A DNA stretch of 60,000 nt from Nematostella vectensis (GCF_932526225.1 NC_064046.1:12447208-12507207), one strand, 5' to 3'. Shown: positions 22,001 to 32,382, counted from the first letter of the stretch. The notes: generated from the letters alone by a model not told the origin. A program made the numbers and translations.

Positions 22001-25000
22001 TGATAAAAAAGTATGGAGCTTTTGTCAGGCTTATAGATTATATTAACAGAATATATAAGTGGAGGCTGTTGAAAATGTTACGTTCCTTTTTCTGGTGTCC
22101 GAGCTCCACAATGTACATGGAGACACGCTTGAGAGTTTTTGGGAATGTGAAATTCTTTAACCGTTTTCTACTAAAGGACAGAGTTTTAGAGGCTTTTCCT
22201 AAGGTGCGGATCAGTGATCGGCGGACCGTTATTGTAATAAAGGGGAGAAAATATAGATCATGGAACGCTATTAGCTAGGGTTTTCGGCTTTATACGACCG
22301 AGTGGTTGGAAGTCAAGGGCGTCTGCCGGCTCCCCCGCTTTGACCCTTAACTAGCATGGGGTAGAGCGAGGCTCTTGCCTCGGAAACAATTGTGATACTT
22401 TGATTTTAAAATAACATAGGATAAACAAATGATCCGAGTTGTCATGGTATAATTTATCAATGCACAATAGCCTATGAAAAATCTCCCTCACCGGTAGCAT
22501 ATTTTTTCCTGCTGACGGGCCTATTAATTACAGCCGCGCTGGTTAAATTAAACTCTTAAATTAAGCTCTATAGCCCTTAATATAATATAATTTCTGGGAA
22601 AATTCATGTGCACCCTATTTGTGCTTTTTTAATGAGTAAAAATCAGTCATATTTGCATGTTAGCAAAAGGGATGTAAATAAAGCCGCGTGGGGCCTGGGT
22701 TCCAGTAGGTTTTCCTTCTTCTTCAATTGTAGCTTTTTATAGCTATTTATATGTTTCTTGGCTCGGAATTCGATAGAATACAGATGAAATGTTAGAAATC
22801 GTTTTCAAATATGTGCATTTTGATCTTTTTTTGTGTCTTGAAAAGGTATGAAAATCTTACCACCCCTGCCCCCACGCACACACCCGACCACCCATCTTCC
22901 ACGCACACACCCGACCACCCCTCCCCCCACGCACACACCCGAACCCCTCCCCCCACGCACACACCCGACCACTCCTCCCCCCCACGCACACACCCGACCA
23001 CTCCTCCCCCCCACGCACACACCCGACCACTCCTCCCCCCCACGCACACACCCGACCACTCCTCCCCCCCACGCACACACCCGACCACTCCTCCCCCCCA
23101 CGCACACACCCGACCACTCCTCCCCCCACGCACACACCCGACCACTCCTCCCCCCCGCGCACACACCCGACCATCCCTCCCCCCACGCACACACCCGACC
23201 ACCCCTAAAACAGGGGGTCGTTCGTCCGCACCTGTGCCGCACATGTTGACATCTTGATATCTCATTATATTTTCTTTTGGTAATGGCCGTTAGATCGGAT
23301 TCCTCGCATGCTTGGTCTAACTCCCATGCCTACTCTTCTTGTGCTGCGATACTTGACTTGGGTCAAAAAACAGGTCTCATCTTATAACATTATTCTCCAT
23401 TTTTGTTCACAATTCGTTGCGGCTAGGCTCCGTAAGATTGGTATTTTGAATGCTCGCGTAGGCCGTAAAAGCGCGCCGCCCAAATGATAGTTTGGTTTAC
23501 GGAGGGGTGTTTTGGGATGTCATGGGTTGTGTATGGGTGGTATTTCCTGTGATGGTGTTGTGTGACATGTAGTGTGGTGTGTTTTAAGGTCTGGATTTTG
23601 TGGTAAATAATCTGATATATGACTTACATTGATGCGTATTGGCTTCAGATAACATTTGATGGACATGGTCTCGCGTTTCACATACGCTGCACAGAGCGCT
23701 TTAAGACGGCTTACAGGGTCTGGTTTGGCCCGCTTAGGTCTGCTCTCGTGCTCTGTCACCCGGACACTGTCAAACCGGTCTTGTCCAAAAACGCCCCAAA
23801 AGAGAGGTTCTTCTACAAGTTTCTCTTCCCCTTTCTGGGTGAGTGTAAAGAGTATGCCAGCAAAGCGCAACAAAATCACAATACAAGCGCAATCCACCGC
23901 CCGAAAAACAAAAAACACGAGCGCAACGGAAGATTAAACACAGTTGCAACAAAACCATAGAGACAGGCGCAAGAAGAGCCCAGCAAAAGCGCACACACAA
24001 GTGCACCACAAACGCAATCAAATGCGCAAAAAAAACGCAATACAAGCGCAATCACAAGTGAGAACACAGGTGCAACAAAAGCGCCAACGCAAGCGACACA
24101 CAAGTCGAATGCCAACGGCAGTAGAACGGAAGCGCTTCCATGGCAAGAGCCTTTTACTTCATACCATCACAGGCTGCAGGCCTTGGCTTTTTTATCATTA
24201 CAGTGCGCAATCTCGTTTCTCGATCGTGCCGTTATTTTTCTGGCTTTTGAGATGTTTTAAAGAGGTTGACGAATAGGACAGGAAGAAAAATGATTTAATA
24301 GTTGAAGATTCAGAGAAACCACGTCAATTCATATAAACACTCAGCTACCTCAAACTCGCATCGAACTTTGATCCACAACTCGCATCTCTTTCTAACTCGT
24401 CTTGTTTGGGGTTTGAAGAAGGTAGTAATAATGTCATGTTTTGTTTTCAGGCGATGGACTAGGTCTACAGGAAGGCGCCAAATGGTGGAACACTCGCAAA
24501 CTCGTCACGCCTGCATTTCATTTCGACATCCTCCGCCGATATGTGCCTATCTTTCAGGAATCTGCAAAAATTCTCGTGGTGAGTTGTCAACTAGCTCAGT
24601 CTAGAAAGTCTGTCTTATTATGAAAATTTAATACAGGTCACAATATATTTAAACTGCAAAAAGTTTAAAAAGAAGACATGGATGGTATTAGTATCCAGAA
24701 TAACGATATAATTTATCGAAATAAGGATTGAGCTAAAAAGCATTTCTTTGACGTGTTCTCCTTGCCTTTGTGAAAAAAGGATTGAGCTAAAAAGCATTTA
24801 TTTGACGTGTTTTCCTTGCCTTTGTGATCACGTCTTTTTGTCAGCGTGCTAGCTAGTGGTGTTCACCGAAAGCTTTCTGTTTATATTACTAGGAGAAATG
24901 GTCCCAGGCTTGCGGACCGAGTGGCCGTAAAGTGGAGCTTTTCCAGGACATCAGTCTGATGACTCTTGACTCCGTCCTCAAATGCGCCTTCAGCTACTCT

Positions 25001-28000
25001 AGCAACTGTCAGACCGAGGGGTAAGGGGAATGGTACCGAGGCTGGGGATGCGAGGGGGAATGGTACCGAGGCTGGGGATGCGAGGGGACCACGCCTGCAA
25101 ATTGCTGTTTGTTTTATTTTGTTGACATTTTTTAGGAGACATGACAAATATATCAAGGCAATCAATGGCATCGCGAAGGCTCTACTAGACAGGCTCTTGT
25201 AAGTGACCATTTCTTTCCTACGCGATCACCCTTCTAAATGCGATCACCCTTCTTAACTCAGCCACTCCCGTGGTCCAATAGCTTGTTATGTAAACACCAC
25301 TTGCTTTGTCCGTTTTTGGGGCGCGCATCATATAGTATTGAAAAATCACTAAATGTAGATACATGGTCGTATTCTACGTTTATTCGGCTTTAAAACGATA
25401 TATTGTTCGCAATATTTCGTCCGTCACGACGCATTCTTCGAAAACCAGTCCACGACCCTTTCCTCTATCCTTAACGCGACCACCTCGACTAAACGACCAG
25501 CTTATATAACAAGAGCTCAAGTATGGCAGTTTTCTATGGCAGGGCCAGCTCGAAAATACTACCATCTACTACTATACAACAAGACCGCTCTTAACTTCAC
25601 ACATCTACATAGCATGGCACCTCTCAATAAAGCGACCATCCTGACAAAACGATTATCTTTAGAACAAGACCACCCTTTTTGTTTCACACCTCTAGCATAG
25701 CACTTCTAAATAACGCGAGCATCCTGACAAAACGACCAGCATTTTAACAAGACCCTTCATTTGACACAACTAGCATGGCACTTCTCTATGTAGAGGCGGA
25801 TCCAGGATTTCAGAAGGGGGGTGGATGATGGCCGGATAGACGGCTTATAAAGGAACCAGCGGTTCTTGGTTGGTCACTACATAGATCTTACAATACTTCA
25901 CGCTGAATTGGATTTGTCGCGTCAGCAAAGTCAAGCAGGCGAAGGAAAATGGACAGTACCTCCCGTCCCTCAGACATTTATTTTCTTCAAATAAAAAGAC
26001 TTTTTATTTTTTTTTACTCAAAAAAGGGGGTGGATGTCCACCCAATCCCCCTGTATCCGATACTGCTATGAAATGGCTACAAAACTAAAGCATGACACTC
26101 TTTACCCGACCCAACCCCTTCCTGAACCCAGCCCGATCTGTAGTCGCTCGATATTTGCCTGATCTCTGATCGTATCATCCAGGAATCCATTTTATCACTT
26201 TGACTGGCTGTACCGACTGACGCCTGCGCGGAGCAAATTCATGAAGTATTGTGATCTCATCCATCAAAAATCTGACGAGGTTATTGAAAGCCGTCGACTC
26301 CTACAAAAGGTGAGGATACTTTTATTTATAAACCAGGGCGTGGCAGGGGGTGGGGCACTGGGGGCACGTTACCCCCCAATATTTCCAAAAATCATAACGA
26401 AATGACCAGTTGAGGCGTGGTTGCGCCCCCCCGATATTCTCTTAATGTTTCTGTATTGCCCCCCCCCCCCCCCCAATTTGAGAATTTTGAGACCTCCTAC
26501 GGCATTAGAATGTTTTACCCTTGTCGTCATAAAAAAGCCGAAAATAAACCACTCCTTTGGTATCATTTGGGTTTGAAAGTAGAATGGTCTATGTTATCAA
26601 TGATACCCCAAAATAGCCATTCACGAAATAAAATATCTCAGTTAATCGCGCTTGAATTCAGGTAGTCGCTTAACTAGTTATCATTATAATCGAATTAACA
26701 GATGGAAATTTTTTTCTGAATGGTTATTATGCGGGAGTGGATTGACCTTTAAAATTCTATACATGAATTTTATATGTTTCCGATGAGACCGTAATTTTCT
26801 ATCTAAAGAACAAATGACCATATTTTTGTGTAATTATAGTCACCATGTAATGGTCACCACAAACGAAGCTACCGGGACTTCCTGGATATTCTACTTGAGG
26901 CAGAGGTTGGTGTAGAAATTGCTTAGTTTTGTCTTCTTAAAGAGTGCAATTTGATAAAAGATTGTTTGGTATTGTACAGGATATTAACGGCAATGGGCTG
27001 AACAACGAGAATATTCGCGCCGAGGTGAACACATTCATGTTTGCGGGGCACGACACAGTGGCTAGTGGTAAGTCATGACTACGATCCCCTTACGATCCCC
27101 CTACGATCCCCTTACGCTCCCCCTACGATCCCCTTACGATCCCCTTACGCTCCCCTTACGCTCCCCCTACGATCCCCTTACGCTCCCCCTACGATCCCCT
27201 TACGATCCCCTTACGCTCCCCCTACGATCCCCTTACGATCCCCCTACGATCCCCTTACGCTCCCCCTACGATCCCCTTATGATCCCCTTACGCTCCCCCT
27301 ACGATCCCCTTACGATCCCCTTACGCTCCCCCTACGATCCCCTTACGATCCCCCTACGATCCCCTTACGATCCCCTTACGCTCCCCCTACGATCCCCTTA
27401 CGATCCCCTTACGATCCCCTTACGCTCCCCCTACGATCCCCTTACGATCCCCTTACGCTCCCCCTACGATCCCCTTACGATCCCCTTACGCTCCCCCTAC
27501 GATCCCCTTACGCTCTCCTTACTGTCCCCTTACGCTCCCCCTACGATCCCCTGACGCTCCCCCTACGACTCCCCTACGACCCCCCTACGATCCCCTCACG
27601 ATCCCCTTACGATCCACTTACGCTCCCCCTACGATCCCCTTACGATCCAATTACGCTCCCCTTACGCTCCCCCTACGATCCCCTGACGCTCCCCCTACGA
27701 CTCCCCTACGACCCCCCTACGATCCCCTCACGATCCCCTTACGATCCACTTACGCTCCCCCTACGATCCCCTTACGATCCAATTACGCTCCCCTTACGCT
27801 CCCCCTACGCTCCCCCTACGACCCCCCTACGATCCCCAGAAGCCTAGCCCAGCGAAATACAAAGATCACATGGGAGGATCTAGCTTTTCGCTAGAGGGGG
27901 GGGGGGGGGGTTTGACTCAGTGACAAAGAGGGGAGGGGGTATTTTTTTTGTTATATATGGCTTTCTGGCAGCCCAAAAAAGGGGGGGTTTAAACCCCTAA

Positions 28001-30892
28001 ACCCTCCCCCTAGATCCGTAGCCTACCTGTAGGCTTTGATAGTTTTTCCGGCACGAAAACCCCGAAAAGGCGAGACATCCTGTAGGCGTTCTTTTCCCCC
28101 TCGCATTTTTCCTCCCCCTCCCCCTTCGGAGCGCGTTATCCAAGATGGCGGCCGAGTTATGCGAACTCCGTGTTTTCGGGGTTTTCGTGCCGGAAAGACT
28201 ATCAAAGCCTACAGGTAGGCTACTAGATCCGCTACTGCAAAAGAGGCGTCTGCTAGCAGGGAAACAGTCCCCAAACCTTCATCAGCCTTAGCCGCGCCCT
28301 TATTTGAAGATTGATATACCGTAACTATACTACGACTCCCCCATCATCCCCATCCGCCTTCTTTTCTTGGCTTTCCCTAATAACGTTATTTGTTTGTCAG
28401 CGCTTTGTTGGACTCTGTACTGTCTTGCCGCGAACGAGGAGCACCAGCGCATTTGCCAAAAGGAGATAGACGAGTGCTTCGCCAACAAACCGAGTGAAGA
28501 CCTGGACTGGTAAATAGAAACAACCGTAGAACCCCGCTAACTCGAACTCGGATAACACGAGCCCCATTTACTCGAACCCGGTAAACTGGAGCCGAGCATT
28601 AGGTCGAACTCAATCAACCCGTAGCCCGTTGACTCGAGCAGAGTCATTTTAACTTAACTTGAACTCAAAGCCTGGATATCTTACATTGATATATTATAAT
28701 TACTATAAAGGTTATTTTAATAACAAATTTAAAAATGTGTTGTTCTTATTTTTCTCTTGTAGGGATGACATCAACAATATGAACTATTTGAGCATGTGTA
28801 TGAAAGAATCCATGCGACTGTTTTCTCCCGTGCCTGTGATTGGTCGGACACTTGACGAAGAGTACGTGATTGACGGAAAGCGTGTCCCGGAAGGTAAGGA
28901 TTACGGCACCAAGGCAGACCAAACTTATTCACTCTATGGATAATTTGATTGACAGCTATAGACGACCCTGGGAATGACATTTTGATACAATAAAACAAGG
29001 AATCATGGGTCTCAAGCACTATCTTGGCCTTCGGACTGGCCTAATTCCCCTTGTACCGACATTAATTATTACTTAACCTCATCCAATATGTACTCGCAAA
29101 TATCATCGTCGTCATCATCATCATCGCTGACATCATTCAGCGGTAGAAGCATCATCATACAAAAAGCATCGCTACCAAATACTTAATATCGAGAATATTG
29201 ACTCTTATGTCCCTTGCCCTCTCCTCGTTATTTTGCTATTTACTTATTTATTGCAAATAATTTACGTTAAGAGCTGTCTATTCTTGTTATAGGCACCTTT
29301 GTTCTTGTCTGTATCTACGCAGTTCACAGAAACCCACATGTCTGGGAAAAACCACAGGTAAATAGTTCAGTAACCCCCCCAAAACATTTAGGGGCACCCT
29401 ACAGTCAGAAAAAACCGACTGAAATCATTTGGCTTTATAAGAGGTTATAAGAGGGACAAAGAGTATTGGTCACCCCACCCGTTGCTACTGCCCTGGTAGA
29501 TGGATCTTATTCGAGATCGTATAAAGACTTGAGGTCAAGTACGCGGAGGTTTTTATAACCTTAAACTCCAGGATTGTTCTCTGTTCTCTGTTCCCTGTTC
29601 TCTGTTCTCCCTTCTCTGTTCTCTCTTTCTCTCTTCTCTGTTCTCTGTTCTCTCTTTTCTGTTCTCTGTTTTCTCTTCTTTCTTCTATCTGCTGTCATCA
29701 CAGTCAGTTTAAACAGGATATGCAAATCCTGGAAGTTGTTCTAAAAAAAAAACTTCCTATAAAGACAGAAACCCGAATAGTCCCCAGTCAAATAATAAAA
29801 AATATTCTTGTATGCTGAACATTTTGTCGTTTTTGCAGATGTTTAACCCAAGAAGATTTGAGACGGATACGGTAGAGGGGCGTTCGGCTTACGCCTTCAT
29901 CCCATTCTCAGGGGGGCCTAGGTATGAACAAATAACCATGACACGCCCCCCAAGTACAACAGGTTTAACAGGTTTTCGCCCTGAGATATGATTACAGGGT
30001 CTGGAAACTCTACCAGGATAATTTTCTCTTTGGGTGAGGGGGGGGGGGGGGGGTATGGCAAAACGCATGCTGGGGAAGGGAGGGGGGAGGGCCCACACAA
30101 AATGAACAGAACGGAATGAAGATTGTAAACGTGAGTCAGGAAGCAGCAGTAGAATACTACGGCAGCATTTTCTGTTCATAATGGTGTTAATAATTCGCGA
30201 ACCTGTTACTTGGAAAATGTCTCCCCTACTCACCCCTGCTTGAAATCCTAGATCCACCCCTCCCCCCCTCTCGTGACTATTTGGATGATGTAGTAGATTA
30301 TTTCATACGTCGTAATCAAAATCTGATTTGATTTTATACTACTTACAGAAACTGCATGGGCAAGAACTTTGGTCAGACGGAAATGAAGACAAGTCTTGCC
30401 ACCATACTACACAAGTAAGAATGGCCCTGCCACCCATGCCTGTACTGTAGTCTCCTCTAAATGTTACAAGGGACGGGTTTACATTCAATTACGCGATTGC
30501 CAGCCTACGTGTGTGAAACCCCGCACTTTTTTTGATAATCGTAACTAAGAAATGAGTATGACAAGCACAACCCCCAACAGTCCGTCCTTCGTGTCAGAAT
30601 TTTATAATCGATGCTTTCGAAAAAAAGATAAGAGGCTCCATCCTGTCTCCTTCACATCCCCCAGCGGTTGGATTCACCCAACGCTCGTGACTCTAGGCAT
30701 ATTTTATCATATCCATATGTTTATTTCTACCGTATAAGTAATAAATTATTATTATTGTTTGTTGACAGGTTCGACCTTTCCGTGGATCCTGAGGATCTCA
30801 TCCACGAAGAAGACGATCTCTTCCCAGAACTGGTCTTACGGAGCAAGAATGGAGTCAGGATAAACGTCAAGCCACGGGCTTCCTGTGGTTAG
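18821..30892 (+). CDS. Cytochrome P450, CYP4 clan, complete 14-exon gene
   Basis: Exons: 18821-19003, 23649-23838, 24451-24578, 24893-25020, 25136-25198, 26183-26309, 26840-26905, 26980-27067, 28401-28509, 28763-28893, 29293-29357, 29839-29921, 30349-30414, 30769-30892. All introns are GT-AG, phases agree throughout, and the sum is 1,551 nt (516 aa), normal for a microsomal P450. The protein is a haem mono-oxygenase, presumably in the ER: residues about 8-35 form an N-terminal membrane anchor. Landmarks are the I-helix FMFAGHDTVAS (about 314-324), ExxR at 376-379 (ESMR), the NPRRFE meander, and the haem loop FSGGPRNCMG with Cys456 as thiolate ligand. The pattern EVNTFMFAGHDT points to the CYP4 clan (fatty-acid omega-hydroxylase relatives). 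Ala317 stands where many CYP4 enzymes have the Glu that binds haem covalently. Substrate is unknown. A possible ATTAAA polyadenylation signal is at about 30986. Confidence 0.93.
20130..20400. repeat. Degenerate CCAAT-rich tandem repeat in P450 intron 1
   Basis: Imperfect units containing TTCCGTCAATCA, ACTCCTTTCAATCAGTG and ATTGGTTAGGG recur with a period of roughly 45 bp and many changes. Frames stay open in two phases, but the encoded peptides show only the repeat. Confidence 0.5.
20520..20875. repeat. 44-bp minisatellite, 8 copies, in P450 intron 1
   Basis: The unit GTTGAGGGGAGTGGGCTGGG, continuing through GATATCCCGCACCTTCC to TTTTCGT, is repeated eight times with two or three substitutions in the whole block. 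Since 44 is not a multiple of three, all three minus-strand frames are open and read the same 44-residue cycle (MRDIPSPLPSTRKGR...), producing three overlapping ORFs of 124-137 codons that are artefacts. Confidence 0.95.
20979..20999. repeat. Poly(C) run in P450 intron 1
   Basis: About 20 uninterrupted C bases. Similar C or G runs occur at about 5149, 13314, 26459, 27895, 30039, 32630 and 59341. Confidence 0.9.
21895..22278 (+). CDS. Unrecognised basic ORF (127 codons) inside P450 intron 1
   Basis: The first ATG of this frame is at 21895 (MRLNASHAFNRIATSNKW) and the stop is TAG at 22276-22278. The product is strongly basic (KGRKYRSW near the end; RKGKVSRKRERMIKKYG early on) and has no repeats. 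I do not recognise a domain. It lies on the same strand as the host gene within the 4.6-kb intron. It could be a transposon remnant, an unrelated small gene, or a chance frame; 127 codons in this AT-rich DNA is longer than most chance ORFs outside the minisatellites. Confidence 0.2.
   Translation: MRLNASHAFNRIATSNKWKGPWNIRKGKVSRKRERMIKKYGAFVRLIDYINRIYKWRLLKMLRSFFWCPSSTMYMETRLRVFGNVKFFNRFLLKDRVLEAFPKVRISDRRTVIVIKGRKYRSWNAIS
22867..23208. repeat. 27-30-bp CA/C-rich minisatellite in P450 intron 1
   Basis: About 12 copies of ACGCACACACCCGACCACTC plus a C run of variable length give a mostly 29-bp period. The C-run length differs between copies, so frames shift and long ORFs appear on both strands; these are composition artefacts. 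Confidence 0.95.
23649..24578 (+). CDS. P450 exons 2-3 (substrate-recognition and C-helix region)
   Basis: Exon 2 (23649-23838) reads ITFDGHGLAF...AYRVWFGP, the beta-1 region, and HPDTVKPVLSK. Exon 3 (24451-24578) reads GDGLGLQEGAKWWNTRKLVTPAFHFDILRR, that is the C-helix WxxxR motif (WWNTR) whose Trp and Arg contact the haem propionate. Phases 1 then 0 fit. The 612-bp intron between them contains an A-rich degenerate repeat (about 23860-24125) of GCGCAA and CAAGCGCAA motifs. Confidence 0.85.
24718..24827 (+). repeat. 55-bp tandem duplication in P450 intron 3
   Basis: AAGGATTGAGCTAAAAAGCA followed by TTTGACGTGTT and CCTTGCCTTTGTG occurs twice in a row with two substitutions. Confidence 0.85.
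25024..25086 (+). repeat. 30-bp tandem duplication next to a splice donor
   Basis: GGGGAATGGTACCGAGGCTG followed by GGGATGCGAG is present twice, starting four bases after the GT of P450 intron 4. The whole intron is only 115 bp, so the duplication makes up about half of it. Confidence 0.8.
25430..25790. repeat. Imperfect 85-90-bp tandem repeat in P450 intron 5
   Basis: Degenerate units share GCGACCAnCCTGACAAAACG, ACCAGC, AACAAGACC and TAGCATGGCACTTCT. About four units are recognisable with many indels. The motifs resemble the internal repeats often seen near the ends of pogo-like elements, but this is only an impression. Confidence 0.5.
25793..26067. mobile_element. Short element with GGATCC-type ends in P450 intron 5
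   Basis: The left end AGGCGGATCCAGGATTTC is mirrored by the right end CCTGTATCCGATACTG near 26067. The terminus (CAGTGGCGGATCCAGG) is a common end of short hAT-like elements in invertebrates; similar ends are seen at 31679-31858 and around 27870-28238. The interior has G-rich and C-rich stretches with no ORF. No convincing 8-bp target duplication was found. Confidence 0.45.
26980..27067 (+). CDS. P450 exon 8: I-helix oxygen-activation motif
   Basis: The exon encodes NENIRAEVNTFMFAGHDTVA. The acid-Thr pair D320-T321 is the oxygen-activation couple. The residue three before D320 is Ala (A317), where CYP4 enzymes with covalently bound haem have Glu. The donor GTAAGT at 27068 is followed within about 13 bases by the start of an 11-bp minisatellite. 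Confidence 0.9.
27081..27835. repeat. 11-bp minisatellite, about 69 copies, in P450 intron 8
   Basis: Alternating units ACGATCCCCTT and ACGCTCCCCCT fill the intron from about 13 bases after the splice donor. The forward strand is C-rich. An 11-base unit repeats its reading frame every 33 bases, which gives a 268-codon ORF of SPYDPLTLPLR cycles running through the exon-intron border. This is an artefact of repeat length. Confidence 0.97.
27868..28238. mobile_element. GGATCT-ended element interrupted by a MITE
   Basis: The right end, once the 204-bp insert and one copy of its 9-bp duplication are set aside, reads CCCTCCCCCTAGATCCGCTACTG, the mirror of a CAGTAGCGGATCTAGG terminus. The left end is less sure: GGGAGGATCTAGC near 27874. 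The interior is G-rich (a run of about 15 G at 27896). Its family is the same as the elements at 25793 and 31679 by end sequence only. Confidence 0.45.
28019..28222. mobile_element. Mutator-type MITE, 204 bp, 50-bp terminal repeats, perfect 9-bp target duplication
   Basis: The left end TAGCCTACCTGTAGGCTTTG is repeated in inverse at the right end, and the match runs about 50 bp with a single T/C difference. CTAGATCCG stands directly outside on both sides (28010-28018 and 28223-28231). Long terminal repeats with a 9-bp duplication are the hallmark of Mutator-like elements. The interior contains a C-rich run (CCTCCCCCTCCCCC) and no gene. Near-identity of the ends suggests a recent insertion. Confidence 0.85.
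28523..28645 (+). mobile_element. Possible pogo/Tigger-like terminus remnant in P450 intron 9
   Basis: The sequence GTAGAACCCCGCTAACTCGA followed by repeated CTCGAAC/CCGGTAA motifs is like the ends of pogo-type elements in many invertebrates. Only one end is recognisable in this 253-bp intron. Weaker relatives may be at about 42773 and 51870 in CHD introns. Confidence 0.3.
28763..28893 (+). CDS. P450 exon 10: K-helix ExxR motif
   Basis: The exon encodes NNMNYLSMCMKESMRLFSPV. E376 and R379 form the ExxR pair that with the later Arg of the meander locks the haem core. The following residues (PVPVIGRTLDEEYVIDGKRVPEG) match the beta-sheet region of CYP4-clan enzymes. Confidence 0.9.
29575..29690 (+). 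repeat. TTCTCTG microsatellite in P450 intron 11
   Basis: Imperfect copies of TTCTCTG, TTCCCTG and TTCTCTC run for about 115 bp on the plus strand, which makes a pyrimidine-rich stretch about 150 bp upstream of the acceptor of exon 12. Confidence 0.8.
29839..30414 (+). CDS. P450 exons 12-13: meander and haem-binding loop
   Basis: Exon 12 ends FIPFSGGPR and exon 13 begins NCMGKNFGQTEMK, so the haem-ligand loop FxxGxRxCxG is split by an intron just before the Cys codon. All consensus residues are present. The intron between (29922-30348) contains a G run at about 30039-30054. Confidence 0.92.
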
Positions 30893-31678
30893 ATCCGCCC
30901 TAGTATCCACGGGGCCTGGACCTAATATATTTATTACAATTTTAACAAAGTAGTGGGCAATTTAACATTACTGCTCTTGCGAGAAATTAAAGACAGTTAG
31001 CTGGACGGCGGTGGAATAGAGTTTCCTGTGTCATAATAGTGAAATGGAGGATCTAAGATTTCTCAATCAAAACTTCAAACAGTCAAGTTAAATTGCTGTG
31101 CGAAAATGACAAAAAATTGCATGTTTACAGTTATCGATTTATAGATTGCGCTAAGACGGAGTAAAAGATAAAATAGTGACTGATTAACTGGTAAGAGACC
31201 AGAGGGTTTGCGCAAGGAGAGATATGCAAAGATTACGATATTTTGCTGTGATAAGAAAATAACCCTTTTAGGCGGTAGAGGGCAAGTGTACCGACTCCTA
31301 GCTTCGCGCTAGTGAGCATTTTTCTTAACGTCTGTATAGAAAAAGGGAATTGGAAATTAAGGGGGCGGAGGCAACAATACTTGTCTGTATTTGTCGCTAT
31401 GTTCGTCTCTGTCTTTTAGTCACGAATTGCTTTTTTAAACCTTGCCGTTTACCGAAAAGCCATCTAATTATCATATTACATTATCAATAACGCTGTGATG
31501 CGTTCCAACTATATATGCTTTGTTACGAAGTTCGGTAGTAACCACAGTTACATCTATGGGAGTATCTTGTTTAGAGATTTTTTAAACTTATCATATATCC
31601 ATGTATGAATTGTATAATTACATAGGCTCATCACATGTTCTATCCTCTAATATAAAAGCACTTAGAGTAATACTCACT

Positions 31679-31858
31679 GGGGCGGATCCAGGATTTCTCG
31701 AAGGGGAGGGGGGGCTGGGGCATATTGAAGGGAGAGGAGGGGGCGTCAGCAAATGTAACACATATGTCGGGTGGTACTTGTGAACTTCAGGAATTCATTT
31801 GTTTTAAAATTTTGGTGGAAGGGGACTTTCATCGAACCCCTGGATCCGCCACTGGTTT
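31679..31858. mobile_element. 180-bp element with GGATCCAGG-type ends
   Basis: The left end CACTGGGGCGGATCCAGGAT and the right end CCCCTGGATCCGCCACTGG are inverted copies over about 16 bases. The interior is G-rich on the plus strand. Ends of this type are usual for short hAT-like elements; a clean 8-bp duplication is not visible. Confidence 0.55.
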
Positions 31859-32210
31859 ACTCTAACTTTGGGATGGGTCGGGGCAACCAATGTGTTTTAT
31901 ATAGTGAAAGCCCACTCTGGGAACTCGACATTGTCGCCACGGGGCTGGTCGCTCATGAGAGTGGGCTCTCGTGACCAACCACGCCCTTCAAAACAATGTA
32001 AGCTGATAACCAAAACCAGATTGGTAACGATAAAAAACAATAAACCATGTTTAAGTATAAGCCTATGATATTGTACAAATAGTAGGACTGCTGTGGGTGT
32101 ATGCGTATTTACTCTGCATCACAAGAGAATCTATTCGGTGGGGAAACACTGTGAAGGCCCTGCCCGATATCAAACGGACGGGTATCATCGTCGGGATTTT
32201 TTTAAAACAA

Positions 32211-32382
32211 CCCTAAAAGATACTAAAGTGGGCGTGGTCTGGTTATATTTTAACCCTAAAAGATACTAAAGTTGGCGTGGTCTGGTTATATTTTAACCCT
32301 AAAAGATACTAAAGTTGGCGTGGTCTGGTTATATTTTAACCCTAAAAGATACTAATGTGGGCGTGGTTAGGCATGAATTTAC
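32211..32382 (+). repeat. 43-bp tandem repeat, 4 copies, with decayed downstream units
   Basis: CCCTAAAAGATACTAAAGT followed by GGCGTGGTCTGG and TTATATTTTAA starts at 32211, 32254, 32297 and 32340. Related CCCTAAAAGATAC or CCAAAAGATACC motifs recur at about 32503, 32551 and 32582, which suggests an older, longer array. The CCCTAAA core is not a telomere repeat here. Confidence 0.85.

Noticed and set aside
22295-22360. ACCGAGTGGTTGGAAG, a tRNA-Ser/Leu A-box-like motif
   Set aside because: No B box follows and there is no acceptor stem.
22792-23265. ORFs of 111-157 codons on both strands (Thr-His-Pro or Gly-Val-Cys rich)
   Set aside because: Composition products of the CA/C-rich minisatellite.
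27041-27847. 268-codon Pro/Leu/Arg-rich ORF
   Set aside because: It is the 11-bp minisatellite read as an 11-residue cycle, and it crosses a well-supported P450 splice donor.
32211-32382. CCCTAAA motifs as interstitial telomere repeats
   Set aside because: CCCTAA occurs once per 43-bp unit, not in tandem hexamers.
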